Shown: positions 26,119 to 35,638 of the stretch, piece by piece
Position numbering within the stretch: position 1 is the first letter of the stretch
Layout of the letters: every line of letters begins with the position of its first letter
NCBI RefSeq assembly: GCF_015207755.1
Contig: NZ_JADEWH010000013.1
Span: 62,001-126,000, forward strand
DNA length: 64,000 nt
Reading direction: 5' to 3'
Source: Nodularia sp. LEGE 06071
GTDB taxonomy: Bacteria > Cyanobacteriota > Cyanobacteriia > Cyanobacteriales > Nostocaceae
The notes under the pieces: generated by a model
Database searches by the model: none
The model's input: the letters and a program-made list of their open reading frames with translations, nothing else
Told to the model about the DNA's origin: nothing
Made by a program: the position numbers and the translations under genes

Positions 26119-27963
26119 TTAGAAGTTATCGAAGTTAGCGATCGCATTCTTCATTTTATCCACCACTTCATCCACAGGAATAGCTCCCAATTCCCCAGAA
26201 GCACGGGTACGGATACTCAAGCTGTTAGATTCAACTTCTTTAGCTCCGATCACCGCCATGACTGGGATTTTTTGCTTCTCTGCATTGCGGATGAGTTTAC
26301 CCAAGCGATCGCCACTGGTATCCACTTCTGCACGAATACCTTCAGCCACCATTTTCGCGGCGACATCCTTAGCAAAATCTAGCTGTGCTTCACCCACTGG
26401 TAACAATCTCGCTTGCACAGGTGCTAACCATAAAGGAAAATCACCAGCGTACTCTTCAATCAAAATCCCAATCAGCCGTTCTAAAGAACCAAACGGCGCA
26501 CGGTGAATCATCACAGGACGTTGGCGGGAACCATCTTCAGCCACGTATTCCAAATCAAAGCGTTCTGGTAAGTTGTAATCTACCTGAACCGTTCCTAATT
26601 GCCATTCTCGTTCTAAAGCATCACTAAAGATAAAATCTAGTTTGGGGCCATAAAACGCCGCTTCCCCAATCCCCTCAAAGTAATTCATTCCCAACTTTTC
26701 CACCGCGCGGCGAATTGCACCTTCGGCTTTATCCCAAATTTCATCAGAACCAATATACTTATCACTGGCTGGATCGCGGAAACTGAGTCTAGCTTTAAAA
26801 TTCTTCAATTGCAGACTCTTAAACACCGACAAAATCAAGTCCACCACATTGAGAAATTCATTGTCTAGCTGTTCGGGAGTGACAAACAGGTGCGAATCAT
26901 CCACAGTAAAACCGCGCACTCTGGTTAAACCACCCAATTCTCCTGATTGTTCGTAGCGGTAAACAGTACCAAATTCGGCAAATCTAATTGGTAATTCCCG
27001 ATAGGAACGTAACTCATTCTTGTATATTTGGATATGAAAGGGGCAATTCATCGGCTTGAGGACAAAACCTTGCTCTAAAGCTGCGGCTTCCTCATCGTCC
27101 GACATCAGGGGAAACATATCTTCCTTATACTTCTGCCAGTGTCCAGAAGTTTTAAATAAATCGACTCTCGCAATGTGCGGCGTGACTACAGGTAAATAAC
27201 CCCGTTTGAGTTGTTCCTTTTTGAGGAAATCTTCTAACACACTCCGCAACAAAGTACCTTTAGGAGTCCACAAGGGTAAACCCGGCCCCACTTGCTCGGA
27301 AAATATAAATAATCCCAGTTCCTTACCAAGTTTACGGTGATCTCTTCGTAACGCTTCTTCTTTGCGCCGCTTATACTCAGCCAGTTGTTCTGGAGTTTCC
27401 CACGCAGTCGCATAGATGCGTTGTAACTGCGCCTTGGTTTCATCCCCACGCCAATAAGCACCGGCTACACTTTCTAATTCAATAGCTTTGGGGTTTAATT
27501 CGCTGGTATTTTCTACATGAGGTCCCGCGCACAAATCCCACCATTCATTCCCCAGATGGTAAATTGTGATCGGTTCTTGTTTAATATCTCCCAGGATTTC
27601 GAGTTTGTAAGGTTCCTGAATTGCTGAAATCCTTTTTTCGGCTTCTTCCCGGCTGACTTCTTCGCGCAGAACTGGTAATTTGCGATTAATAATCTTCACC
27701 ATCTCTTTCTTGATGGCTTTCAAATCATTTTCGCTAAATGGTTCTGGACTATCGAAGTCGTAGTAAAAACCGTTTTCAATCCAGGGACCGATTGTAACTT
27801 GCGCTTTAGGAAACAGCTTTTGTACCGCCATTGCCATTACATGGGAAGCTGTGTGGCGAATCTGCTTTAATGTTTCCGATTCGCTGGTACGAGGTAAATA
27901 AATTTTTTCAGGTTGTTCTGATGGATTGAGAGTTGAATTTGGCGACATCGGCTGCTGAACCAT
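26119..27963 (-). CDS. thrS: Threonyl-tRNA synthetase with editing domain
   Basis: A protein of 614 aa, a class II synthetase. The N-terminal TGS domain of the E. coli enzyme is absent: after about 28 residues the editing (N2) domain begins with HTASH (37-41) and later DLCAGPH, the HxxxH...CxxxH site that removes Ser-tRNA(Thr). The catalytic core shows GGLTRVRGFT (motif 2) and RAPFGSLERL (motif 3); the anticodon-binding domain fills the C-terminus. Anabaena has two ThrRSs, and this looks like the editing-proficient housekeeping form. Start ATG 27963. The 3' end carries one copy of the 25-bp repeat. Confidence 0.95.
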   Translation of the reverse strand: MVQQPMSPNSTLNPSEQPEKIYLPRTSESETLKQIRHTASHVMAMAVQKLFPKAQVTIGPWIENGFYYDFDSPEPFSENDLKAIKKEMVKIINRKLPVLREEVSREEAEKRISAIQEPYKLEILGDIKQEPITIYHLGNEWWDLCAGPHVENTSELNPKAIELESVAGAYWRGDETKAQLQRIYATAWETPEQLAEYKRRKEEALRRDHRKLGKELGLFIFSEQVGPGLPLWTPKGTLLRSVLEDFLKKEQLKRGYLPVVTPHIARVDLFKTSGHWQKYKEDMFPLMSDDEEAAALEQGFVLKPMNCPFHIQIYKNELRSYRELPIRFAEFGTVYRYEQSGELGGLTRVRGFTVDDSHLFVTPEQLDNEFLNVVDLILSVFKSLQLKNFKARLSFRDPASDKYIGSDEIWDKAEGAIRRAVEKLGMNYFEGIGEAAFYGPKLDFIFSDALEREWQLGTVQVDYNLPERFDLEYVAEDGSRQRPVMIHRAPFGSLERLIGILIEEYAGDFPLWLAPVQARLLPVGEAQLDFAKDVAAKMVAEGIRAEVDTSGDRLGKLIRNAEKQKIPVMAVIGAKEVESNSLSIRTRASGELGAIPVDEVVDKMKNAIANFDNF

Positions 27964-28026
27964 TAGCGAAGTGATTACAAAAAGATAATTTTAGTAGTTG
28001 AAAGTCAGAAAAATCTACCCAGGGAT

Positions 28027-28050
28027 TGGGAAGAGGCAGGGGGCAGGGGG
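28027..28050. repeat. GGCAGGG-type STRR
   Basis: GAAGAGGCAGGGGGCAGGGGGG block upstream of thrS. The same GAAGAGGCAGGGG text recurs at 34875-34951 and 44699-44730. Confidence 0.8.
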
Positions 28051-28457
28051 GAAAAAAACTTACTCAGCACTTTCCAGTCTGCTTCAAATATAACGAGTTT
28101 ACTGACTTTCATTACTGCCAAGTTAACTTTAATATTTCTCTGGAATCAACCCTTTTCTCATAAATCGCCACAAATGAGTGTTAAGGACTCAGTTTCCAAC
28201 TAAGAAATTATGCACTGTTGGCTGAAGATACTTACGGTGAGATACGCTCATGCTTTGCCGAAAATACTTTATATCTGGATAGCTTTTTTTCTATTCTCAA
28301 TTTTAGATAAACCTTACGGCAATAATGATTATAGTCTATTTCGTAGCCATGATTACAGATTTTTCCACAATCTATCTGAGGAAAGAGGATAGAATTATGT
28401 TAAAAATTGTAAAAAACGTTAATATTAGTGGAGAAGTTAGCAATATACTTTTTATTT

Positions 28458-28793
28458 ATGCGAGACTCGAATTTACCAGGGGCTGAGATGCTGAAAACGG
28501 TATTAGAACCTCTGCTGGAGGATTTTAATTATTGGTTTGCGCGATCGCGTGAATTGTTGGAAACCGGGCAACTCTCATTTATGAGTCACGAAGAGCAATC
28601 AGATTTACTTTTGCGAGTCAAGCAAGCGCAAGATGAACTAAACGCAGCAAAGATGCTATTTACCGCCACGGATGGACAAGTCGGGATTGAAATGACCACC
28701 TTAATACCTTGGCACCGCTTGGTAACAGAATGCTGGAATCTATCAATGCGCTCTCGTCAGGCACATTCAGTCTCAGATTTTGCTGCTGGTTGA
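28458..28793 (+). CDS. DUF2605 cyanobacterial protein
   Basis: A protein of 111 aa, helical, from ATG 28458 (MRDSNLPGAEMLKTVLEPLL); a GTG at 28428 would add ten unconserved residues. LLEDFNYWFARSRELLET and FMSHEEQ are features I associate with DUF2605, a cyanobacterium-specific family of unknown function. The next gene on the same strand encodes a DUF2973 protein, the usual partner, which supports both assignments. Confidence 0.8.
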   Translation: MRDSNLPGAEMLKTVLEPLLEDFNYWFARSRELLETGQLSFMSHEEQSDLLLRVKQAQDELNAAKMLFTATDGQVGIEMTTLIPWHRLVTECWNLSMRSRQAHSVSDFAAG

Positions 28794-29051
28794 TTTCAGC
28801 AGACTGGATTGGCATCAGAACAAGACACTATACAAGTCGCATTAAAGATTCAAATTCCTTAACATTATTTTTATTAACAAATAATGTGTCCCATGTTACT
28901 TTAGTTTGAATAGATTAACAAATTTTTCCATAAAAGTATAAACGCGCCAAGCGTGCGTTAGATATTCATCTTCGCCGGATCTGACAATATAGGCGAAGCA
29001 AAAGGTTACCGAATAAAGTTTTAAAACTTGCTGCTCTTAGAGGAAAATCCG

Positions 29052-29372
29052 ATGTTACACCTACTTTACATTCTGGCTTTTACAATTCTTGCTTCTTTAG
29101 CCGTTGCTAACTTAATCCGCAACTTGATTATGTTCAGTTTTGATCGAGAGCGAGTTTATCCAGGTAAATATTCATCAACCGATAATCAAGGCTATCTCTC
29201 TTCCAGAAAACAATTTATTCCCCACCCAGAATTATTAGACAACGCGGGTAACTTAATTAAAGAACCTTTGTTAGTCATGCGTTCCGTCAACGTTGAAGAT
29301 GCTCGTCAACAGTTAGATGCTCTTTATGAATCTTCTCCAGGACACAAAAGCGACCGTCAAGAAGAAGGTTAA
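29052..29372 (+). CDS. DUF2973 cyanobacterial membrane protein
   Basis: A protein of 106 aa starting MLHLLYILAFTILASLAVAN, one N-terminal membrane helix, then a soluble tail of about 75 residues ending in a charged segment. GAGG at 29039-29042 supports ATG 29052. It matches the DUF2973 pattern and follows the DUF2605 gene by about 260 bp. Function unknown; restricted to cyanobacteria as far as I know. Confidence 0.8.
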   Translation: MLHLLYILAFTILASLAVANLIRNLIMFSFDRERVYPGKYSSTDNQGYLSSRKQFIPHPELLDNAGNLIKEPLLVMRSVNVEDARQQLDALYESSPGHKSDRQEEG

Positions 29373-29407
29373 TTTTCGACAGTCATAATTTAGTATTTGT
29401 AGCATTG

Positions 29408-29434
29408 GGGGTTGAGCATTAATTGTTCAACCCC
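29408..29434 (+). terminator. Hairpin after the DUF2973 gene
   Basis: GGGGTTGA (29408-29415) pairs with TCAACCCC (29427-29434) over an 11-nt loop, 36 bp after the stop codon. No T-run follows, so termination activity is uncertain. Confidence 0.45.
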
Positions 29435-29545
29435 TATAACTACTGAAATTACTCCTGAACATGAGCTTTAGATTTGGGAAACCAGTTTTCATCATAGGGG
29501 TCTAAATATAATTAAACCCCTAAAATTTTGTTACCTATTCCCTGG

Positions 29546-31825
29546 TTACGCTTCAATAACCACCCGGAGATTACCCCGTTTCTTCACTACCCGACAAGCA
29601 GTAGTACTACCAGAGCGCTCGAACTCCAAATCCAGTATAGTAGGGCCAACTTTCAAATTATGAAATGACAGACGATTAATTGATTCTGGTAAAGTCGGAT
29701 CAATAATTCGCAAGCAATTATTTTGAGCGTCAGGGACTAAATTAACCACCATTTGCAGCAGTTGAAATATAGTCCCGGTAGCCCAAGCTTGTGGTGTACA
29801 AGCCACTGGATACTGTACAGGCGCATGGTCACCATTGCGTTCGTAACCGCAGAAAAGTTCTGGCGGACGTTGATATGGTTGCTGACTAGTCATATCAAAC
29901 AAACCTTGGAACACTTCTAAAGCTTGATCGATGAGACCGAGCGATCGCAATCCCATTGCAATGAGAGAATTATCGTGAGGCCAAACTGAACCAATGTGAT
30001 AACCCATTGGATTATACGCTGGTGACAAACTGCTCAAAGTCCGAATCCCCCAGCCATTAAACATATCTGGCGCTCGTAATCGTTCCGCCACACTGTAGGC
30101 TTTTTCCGGTGTAAAAATCCCTAAATTCAAACAGTGACCAGGATTAGATGTAATACTTGCGACTTGCTTCCCGTCTCCATCCAAAGCTAAGGCGCAGAAA
30201 TCTTGGTCTTTGATCCAAAAATCTTGATTAAAACGCACCTTGAGGTGTCTAGCCTCATCGAGCCACCGTTCTGCTAAGTCTAGGCGCTTCTTCATCTTAG
30301 CTATTTCTGCTAGGTTAATTTTAGCTGCGTAAACGTAAGCTTGCACTTCACTCAAAGCAATGGGGCCATTGGCTAACTCACCCTTATTGTCTACGATACA
30401 GTCGCCAGAATCTTTCCATCCTTGATTAGCCAGACCCCGTTTTGATTTACGGTAGTAAGTCAAATAGCTACTTTGTTTAAGATGACGATCAATCCATTCC
30501 ATCGCTGCTAGAGCATTCGGCCACAGTTTCTCTAGAGTTTCTTGATCGTGAGTCCAAGCGTAGTATTCAGCATACAACATCAACCACAGGGGAGTAGCAT
30601 CAACTGTGCCGTAGTAGGGTGTATGGGGAATTTCTTGACAACGCGCCATTTCCCCAAATCGTAACTCATGTAAAATTTTCCCTGGTTCTTCTTCACGCCA
30701 GTCATCCACAGTTTTACCTTGGTATGACGCTAGAATCATCAGGGTTTCTTTGGCAATTTCGGGATTTAGCATCAGGGTTTGGGACGCTGTAATTAAAGAA
30801 TCTCTGCCAAATAACGCTGAAAACCAAGGAACACCGGCGGAAACAGTTTTATACTTCCCAAAAGACTGACGCAACAAATACATATCTTGCTCAGCTCGTT
30901 CAATTACACGATTGAAGATACTTTTATCTGATCTAATCTGTGTAATTTGCTGTATCCATTCTTGCTCTTCCATCAACTCAGCCGCTTTGGCTTGTACTAA
31001 GGTAAAAGCTGCACTCACCGTAGAACTGGGTTGATTGTTAGTCAACATATTGATTCGGTAACCCAGCTTTTGAGTTTCGTGAGAAGCCAAATCCAACCGC
31101 CAAATAGCAGTGTAACCCTGAAAATCGTCTGGTTGGCGATACTGGAATTGGATACGGGATTCCATTAATAAGCCATCCAAACCCTGATAGGCTAAGGTCA
31201 AAGATTTTTCTCTTGGTGGATGTACAGACGCAACGCCATGACCAGCAAAAGCTGCTTTTTCTTCAGATGTCGATTCTACTAAGCGTAAAATTTTACCCCG
31301 TTGTTCTCTTTCAACACCGCGAACTTCAAATAAATCAACAAAATCTGCATCGAAGCTGATACTTAATTCAAAGCTGACATTTGTGGTGCTGTAATTAGAT
31401 ATTTCAATTTCTTCAAATAGCGCCCCATTGAGGACAATTTCTCGGCGAACACCAACAGTTTCTGCTTTCAAGTGTTCGTCAATATTGGGGTTAGTACACA
31501 GAACGGAAATTGAAAATCCTTTTTCAGCAGTACTGCTCAGAAGGATAGGCGATCGCCCGGCAATTTGCAACTCTAGACGATTGAGAAATCTGGTGTCAGA
31601 GCAAAATAGTCCCACGTTGGGGTTACCATCCTGAAGGGAACAACCAGAAATGTTCCCCATTGTATCCGTCACTAAAAATAAATCATCATCTTTAACCGTC
31701 AGAGTTGGTTGTGGTCTTTCACTCACAACACAAGGCCATTCCGGTATAGGTAATTGTGCTGCGGGAGTAAAAGTTTTACCATCCAAAGAAATTTTTTCCG
31801 GGGTCGTCAGTGTATCCGGTGTCAT
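29546..31825 (-). CDS. Amylo-alpha-1,6-glucosidase-type glycogen-debranching protein
   Basis: A protein of 759 aa. The N-terminal half (about 30-280) is beta-rich and matches the GDE_N_bis domain; the C-terminal half (about 300-720) is an alpha/alpha barrel with WFSALFGRDSLITA and GVWPHDNS-like text (here IGSVWPHDNSLIA), typical of GH15/GH63-like debranching enzymes. It probably hydrolyses alpha-1,6 branches of glycogen or a related glucan in the cytoplasm. No signal peptide. It is monocistronic and faces a 1-kb gene-free region at its 5' end. Confidence 0.85.
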   Translation of the reverse strand: MTPDTLTTPEKISLDGKTFTPAAQLPIPEWPCVVSERPQPTLTVKDDDLFLVTDTMGNISGCSLQDGNPNVGLFCSDTRFLNRLELQIAGRSPILLSSTAEKGFSISVLCTNPNIDEHLKAETVGVRREIVLNGALFEEIEISNYSTTNVSFELSISFDADFVDLFEVRGVEREQRGKILRLVESTSEEKAAFAGHGVASVHPPREKSLTLAYQGLDGLLMESRIQFQYRQPDDFQGYTAIWRLDLASHETQKLGYRINMLTNNQPSSTVSAAFTLVQAKAAELMEEQEWIQQITQIRSDKSIFNRVIERAEQDMYLLRQSFGKYKTVSAGVPWFSALFGRDSLITASQTLMLNPEIAKETLMILASYQGKTVDDWREEEPGKILHELRFGEMARCQEIPHTPYYGTVDATPLWLMLYAEYYAWTHDQETLEKLWPNALAAMEWIDRHLKQSSYLTYYRKSKRGLANQGWKDSGDCIVDNKGELANGPIALSEVQAYVYAAKINLAEIAKMKKRLDLAERWLDEARHLKVRFNQDFWIKDQDFCALALDGDGKQVASITSNPGHCLNLGIFTPEKAYSVAERLRAPDMFNGWGIRTLSSLSPAYNPMGYHIGSVWPHDNSLIAMGLRSLGLIDQALEVFQGLFDMTSQQPYQRPPELFCGYERNGDHAPVQYPVACTPQAWATGTIFQLLQMVVNLVPDAQNNCLRIIDPTLPESINRLSFHNLKVGPTILDLEFERSGSTTACRVVKKRGNLRVVIEA

Positions 31826-32892
31826 GAGCCAAAGTTCCAGTTACAGGTGTATGTCAATGGTGTCAACAGGGAAAAGTGCTTCTACAAGGCGATTTCCATC
31901 TTTGGGAGTCAAATCAAGAGTCACATATTTTTGCCAAGGGAGTAGACAGGAAATTGATCACAAATCTTTATAAGAGTATATTGTCTATATCTAAAGTCAA
32001 GGCTGAAAAATGGTGATTTTCAGCTAATTCATCTCAGTCTCAACCTTCTCAGACCTCATGGAAAGAGAATACTTAGGCAAGATACTAAATTTGCCAATGG
32101 TGACAATTTTATTGGGAATTAAGTCCAGAAATACGATGAAATTGTTTGAATAATTTTTGTATATTATTAAATAATAATGTGTAAAATTCAGCTTTAATAC
32201 AACGAATTTAATTTATCATTAATAATTACTAAATTAAAATCTATACAGCGATTTAAAATCCTTCACATCATGATTTTTGATTATTTTGATCAGAATGGGC
32301 AATTTTTTGTGTTTATAGCAGTTCTCTGAGGAGGAATTTGATGAATCGGGGTTGGAGAAATAGGAGTAATTAATTAACCATAAATGAACACAGAAAAATT
32401 TGTATTTAGCAGATTAGGAAATGCTATAAACTGTGAGAAGTATAACTACTCAAAGATTTGCCAAAAACTTGATAAAATTAGCGGCTGAAAAAAGTTTAAG
32501 CTGGCTTTGTTTGCATTTATGGGCGATTTTAGGCAAATAAACTTTAGCTCAGGCTGATATCAAAGGGGTCTGTTGAATGTATATTGAGCTTAGTAGCTTA
32601 TAATTTTCAACCTGACGATGCCAGCAAATGGATCAAAAAAACTTAAAAATAAATATCAAGACAAATGTCGCAAACAACTCTTATATCCCAGGATACGTCC
32701 CATAAATATCCTATTTTTGTTGGTCTAGTTCTGGAGATTTTTTCAACACTGTCACTACCTTTGTGAAAAGTGGTGTTCAAGATTCTTTACATATTTCAAC
32801 TGTCTGCTGCACTTGAGAGTCCGTTGTAATTTGTACAATGCAGCTATGACTTGAATCTTTTTTTGTGATTGGGCTTTTCTTTAACGATATTC
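31826..32892. other. 1.07-kb gene-free region
   Basis: Large AT-rich spacer between the divergent debranching-enzyme and histidine-kinase genes. I saw no open frame with a credible start, no tRNA-like sequence, no strong terminator-type hairpin and no STRR array. It may hide an unannotated small RNA or complex promoters, but nothing visible proves it. Confidence 0.6.
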
Positions 32893-34959
32893 ATGAGCAT
32901 TTCGTCTTCCGTGCTGAGTGATCTGCTACAATCTATACCCTACCTGCGACCCCAGCTATATTTCAAGGCTTCACTAACAGCCCTTTCCCACGCGATGGAA
33001 GATCAGGTTCTGGCGGCAACTTTGGAGCAGCCCTTGGTAATTGCTAGCTTCCAAAGAGAGCGATACTATCGCCAAGAAGCTCATCGCTATCAGCGTTTGG
33101 CTATGCGGAGTAATCAAATATACGTCTTATCCGCACCAGAGACGGACTTTGCCAACAGTTCGGAATATTATGAGAAGGTAGCCTTTGAGCCAGAAGATGC
33201 CTTGAGTCAAGAATGGCATTTGGTGGTAGTTGCGGATAACTATGCTACTTGTTTGGTGTGCCGAGAAAGTCTGGGTTCTATTGCCAAAAACCAGCAGCTA
33301 CCAGAATTTAGCCCTAGTCTAGATATGGACACGGCGCGGAGGTTTGAGGGAATCTGGACATCAGAACGGGGAGTTAGCCTCAAAGCAGCTGATTTGCTAT
33401 TAGACAGAATTTCGGTTTACAGGCCAGACCTGGGAGACAAAATTAAACAGGCTCGCCAGAGGTTTGGCATCGGGGAAACCAGAAATTATTCCCCAACAGA
33501 ACAAGTGACTGAATTTGCTTGTGACATTGACACTGACCCCTTTGTGCAGCGCTTGGTGACTTATCTGCAAGCTAGCCAGTACAAATTGCATAAAGCCTAT
33601 CGTTCCATCACTGCCCAAGCCCGAAAAGAGCGTTTAGTCAACTCTATTAGTACAGCGATTCGGCGATCGCTTGACCCCCACGAAGTCCTACAAATAGCTG
33701 CACAAGAACTAGGACAACATTTAGGGGCTAGTCGCTGTTTAATTTACCGCGCTCAAGCTACAGATGCCCAGGCAGATATTAAACATGAGTTTTTGATTCC
33801 TGGTGTTTTACCTGTGGGTGGGCAAATTTGGCAGTTAGATGAAAATCCTTTATTTGAAGAAGCAATCCAAAACGGTGAGGGCGTTTGTGTCGCTGATACG
33901 CTGAGTGATCCTCGTGTGACCAAATCCAAGAAACTGTCCGCAATTGCCCAAAAATTTGCTATTCGTTCTTGGTTAATCGAACCAGTATTTTTTCAAGGAC
34001 GATTGTTAGGCATTGTGGAATTGCATTATTGCTGTTTACCGCCCCACGAATGGCAACCAGGAGAACTAGATTTGGTAAAAGCGATCGCCACCCAAATGGG
34101 CGCAGCTTTAATCCAAGCAGAGGCTTACGCTAACCTAGAAGACCTCAACCAGCAGCTAGAAGCCCTAGACCGCACCCGCAGCAACTTAATCGCCATCACA
34201 GGTCACGAACTCCGCACGCCCCTATCCACAATTCAGGTGTGCTTGGAAAGCCTCGCTAGTGAACCCGATATGCCTTTAGAGTTGCAGCAGGTAATGTTGA
34301 GTACTGCACTTTCCGACTCAGAACGAATGCGGAAACTGGTGCAAGATTTCCTCACCCTTTCTAACCTTGAAAGCGGACGGGTACAATGGCATCCAGAATC
34401 TCTGACTTTACAAGAATGTGTGGATTTAGCTCTCAGCCGACTTCGCACCCGGACTTCAAGCGAGAAACCCCCCCAAGTCAAAACTGAAATTGCCGAAAAT
34501 CTACCTTTGGTGAGAGCTGATGGTGATTGGCTGGTGGAGGTAATCGCCAAACTGATCGATAATGCTTGTAAATTTACACTGCCTGACGGCAAGATTACAA
34601 TTACAGCCACCCAAAACAGCAATCAGATGGTGGAGGTGACCGTGGCTGACACTGGACGTGGTATTGAACCCAATCGCCTAGAAATCGTGTTTGACCGTTT
34701 CTATCAAGAAGAAGGAGCGCTGCGGCGTACCACTGGCGGGACTGGCTTGGGACTGGCAATTAGCCGCCAAATTGTCACTGGCTGGGGGGGAGAAATTTGG
34801 GCAGAATCAAATGGTAAAGACCAAGGTAGCCAGTTTCATTTCACGATTCCTGTTGCTCAAGTGAGTCACGAGGAGAAGAGGCAGGGGGGCAGGGAGCAGG
34901 GTGCAGGGGAGAAGAGGCAGGGGGGCAGGGTGCAGGGTGCAGGGGGGAAAAAATTGTAA
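32893..34959 (+). CDS. Sensor histidine kinase: DICT-GAF-HisKA-HATPase
   Basis: A protein of 688 aa from ATG 32893 (MSISSSVLSDLLQSIPYLRP). Residues 1-140 read as a DICT domain, about 250-415 as GAF, then HisKA with phospho-acceptor histidine in ITGHELRTPLST and a HATPase with LIDNACKF (N box), VADTGRGIEP (G1), FDRFYQ (F) and GGTGLGLAI (G2). No membrane segment, so it is a soluble sensor. No response regulator gene is adjacent. The last 30 residues come from a 36-bp STRR that extended the frame: EKRQGGREQGAG is repeated twice. Confidence 0.88.
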   Translation: MSISSSVLSDLLQSIPYLRPQLYFKASLTALSHAMEDQVLAATLEQPLVIASFQRERYYRQEAHRYQRLAMRSNQIYVLSAPETDFANSSEYYEKVAFEPEDALSQEWHLVVVADNYATCLVCRESLGSIAKNQQLPEFSPSLDMDTARRFEGIWTSERGVSLKAADLLLDRISVYRPDLGDKIKQARQRFGIGETRNYSPTEQVTEFACDIDTDPFVQRLVTYLQASQYKLHKAYRSITAQARKERLVNSISTAIRRSLDPHEVLQIAAQELGQHLGASRCLIYRAQATDAQADIKHEFLIPGVLPVGGQIWQLDENPLFEEAIQNGEGVCVADTLSDPRVTKSKKLSAIAQKFAIRSWLIEPVFFQGRLLGIVELHYCCLPPHEWQPGELDLVKAIATQMGAALIQAEAYANLEDLNQQLEALDRTRSNLIAITGHELRTPLSTIQVCLESLASEPDMPLELQQVMLSTALSDSERMRKLVQDFLTLSNLESGRVQWHPESLTLQECVDLALSRLRTRTSSEKPPQVKTEIAENLPLVRADGDWLVEVIAKLIDNACKFTLPDGKITITATQNSNQMVEVTVADTGRGIEPNRLEIVFDRFYQEEGALRRTTGGTGLGLAISRQIVTGWGGEIWAESNGKDQGSQFHFTIPVAQVSHEEKRQGGREQGAGEKRQGGRVQGAGGKKL
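34875..34951. repeat. 36-bp STRR inside the kinase 3' end
   Basis: GAAGAGGCAGGGGGGCAGGG occurs at 34875-34894 and again at 34911-34930, with related GTGCAGGG units after each. It is translated as the C-terminal tail of the histidine kinase. Confidence 0.9.
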
Positions 34960-34963
34960 CTTC

Positions 34964-34992
34964 CCAATGACCAATGACCAATGACCAATGAC
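34964..34992. repeat. CCAATGA heptamer array
   Basis: Tandem CCAATGA units immediately after the kinase stop and before psaD. The same heptamer array is present at 7742-7763. Confidence 0.95.
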
Positions 34993-35080
34993 TAAAAACT
35001 GTTACAGTCTATGACGCGATCGCCATATGATCATGTTGGCAGTGTTAGGATGCCGTAAAAACGTTGAGAGAGACACCTTT

Positions 35081-35500
35081 ATGGCAGAAACACTTTCTGG
35101 ACAAACTCCGCTATTTGGTGGTAGCACTGGCGGTTTGCTGACCAAAGCAAAAGAAGAAGAAAAGTACGCTATCACTTGGACAAGCCCCAAAGAACAAGTT
35201 TTTGAAATGCCTACAGGTGGTTCAGCCACTATGCTCAAAGGCGAAAACCTGCTATACATAGCTCGTAAAGAATATGGTATCGCATTGGGCGGTCAACTCC
35301 GGAAGTTCAAAATCACAGATTACAAAATTTACCGGATTTTACCCTCTGGAGAAACCACTTGCATTCACCCGGCTGATGGTGTCTTCCCAGAAAAAGTCAA
35401 CGCAGGACGCGAACAAGTACGTTTTGTACCTCGCAGCATTGGGGAAAACCCCAGTCCCGCAAAACTTAAGTTCAGTGGTAAAGCTACCCACGATGCTTAA
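35081..35500 (+). CDS. psaD: Photosystem I subunit PsaD
   Basis: A protein of 139 aa, the ferredoxin-docking stromal/cytoplasmic subunit of photosystem [40 protein letters not shown] and the basic [14 protein letters not shown] are highly conserved. ATG 35081 is the family start; the frame is open upstream for 18 codons without conservation. It is a single gene with STRR DNA on both sides. Confidence 0.97.
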   Translation: MAETLSGQTPLFGGSTGGLLTKAKEEEKYAITWTSPKEQVFEMPTGGSATMLKGENLLYIARKEYGIALGGQLRKFKITDYKIYRILPSGETTCIHPADGVFPEKVNAGREQVRFVPRSIGENPSPAKLKFSGKATHDA

Positions 35501-35510
35501 ACGCTAGAAA

Positions 35511-35634
35511 GTGGGGAGTGGGGAGTAGGGAGTAGGGAGTAGTGAAAAGAACGGTACAAATTTGATACCCAGTTTTCCATTCTCCATTCTCTAATTTCCC
35601 CATTCCCCATTCTCTAATTTCCCCATTCCCTAAA
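35511..35634. repeat. STRR cluster between psaD and trpE
   Basis: GGGAGTA/GGGGAGT units (35511-35544), then two copies of CCATTCTCTAATTTCC (35586-35634 region). Nothing else occupies the psaD-trpE gap, so the trpE leader is made largely of repeats. Confidence 0.85.
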
Positions 35635-35638
35635 TTCT

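Noticed and set aside
28210-28392. Short plus-strand frame of 60 codons upstream of the DUF2605 gene
   Set aside because: No ribosome site and no recognisable family; hydrophobic content fits random AT-rich DNA.
35501-35638. Tryptophan attenuator before trpE
   Set aside because: The leader is made of STRR sequence without a leader peptide rich in Trp codons or mutually exclusive hairpins.
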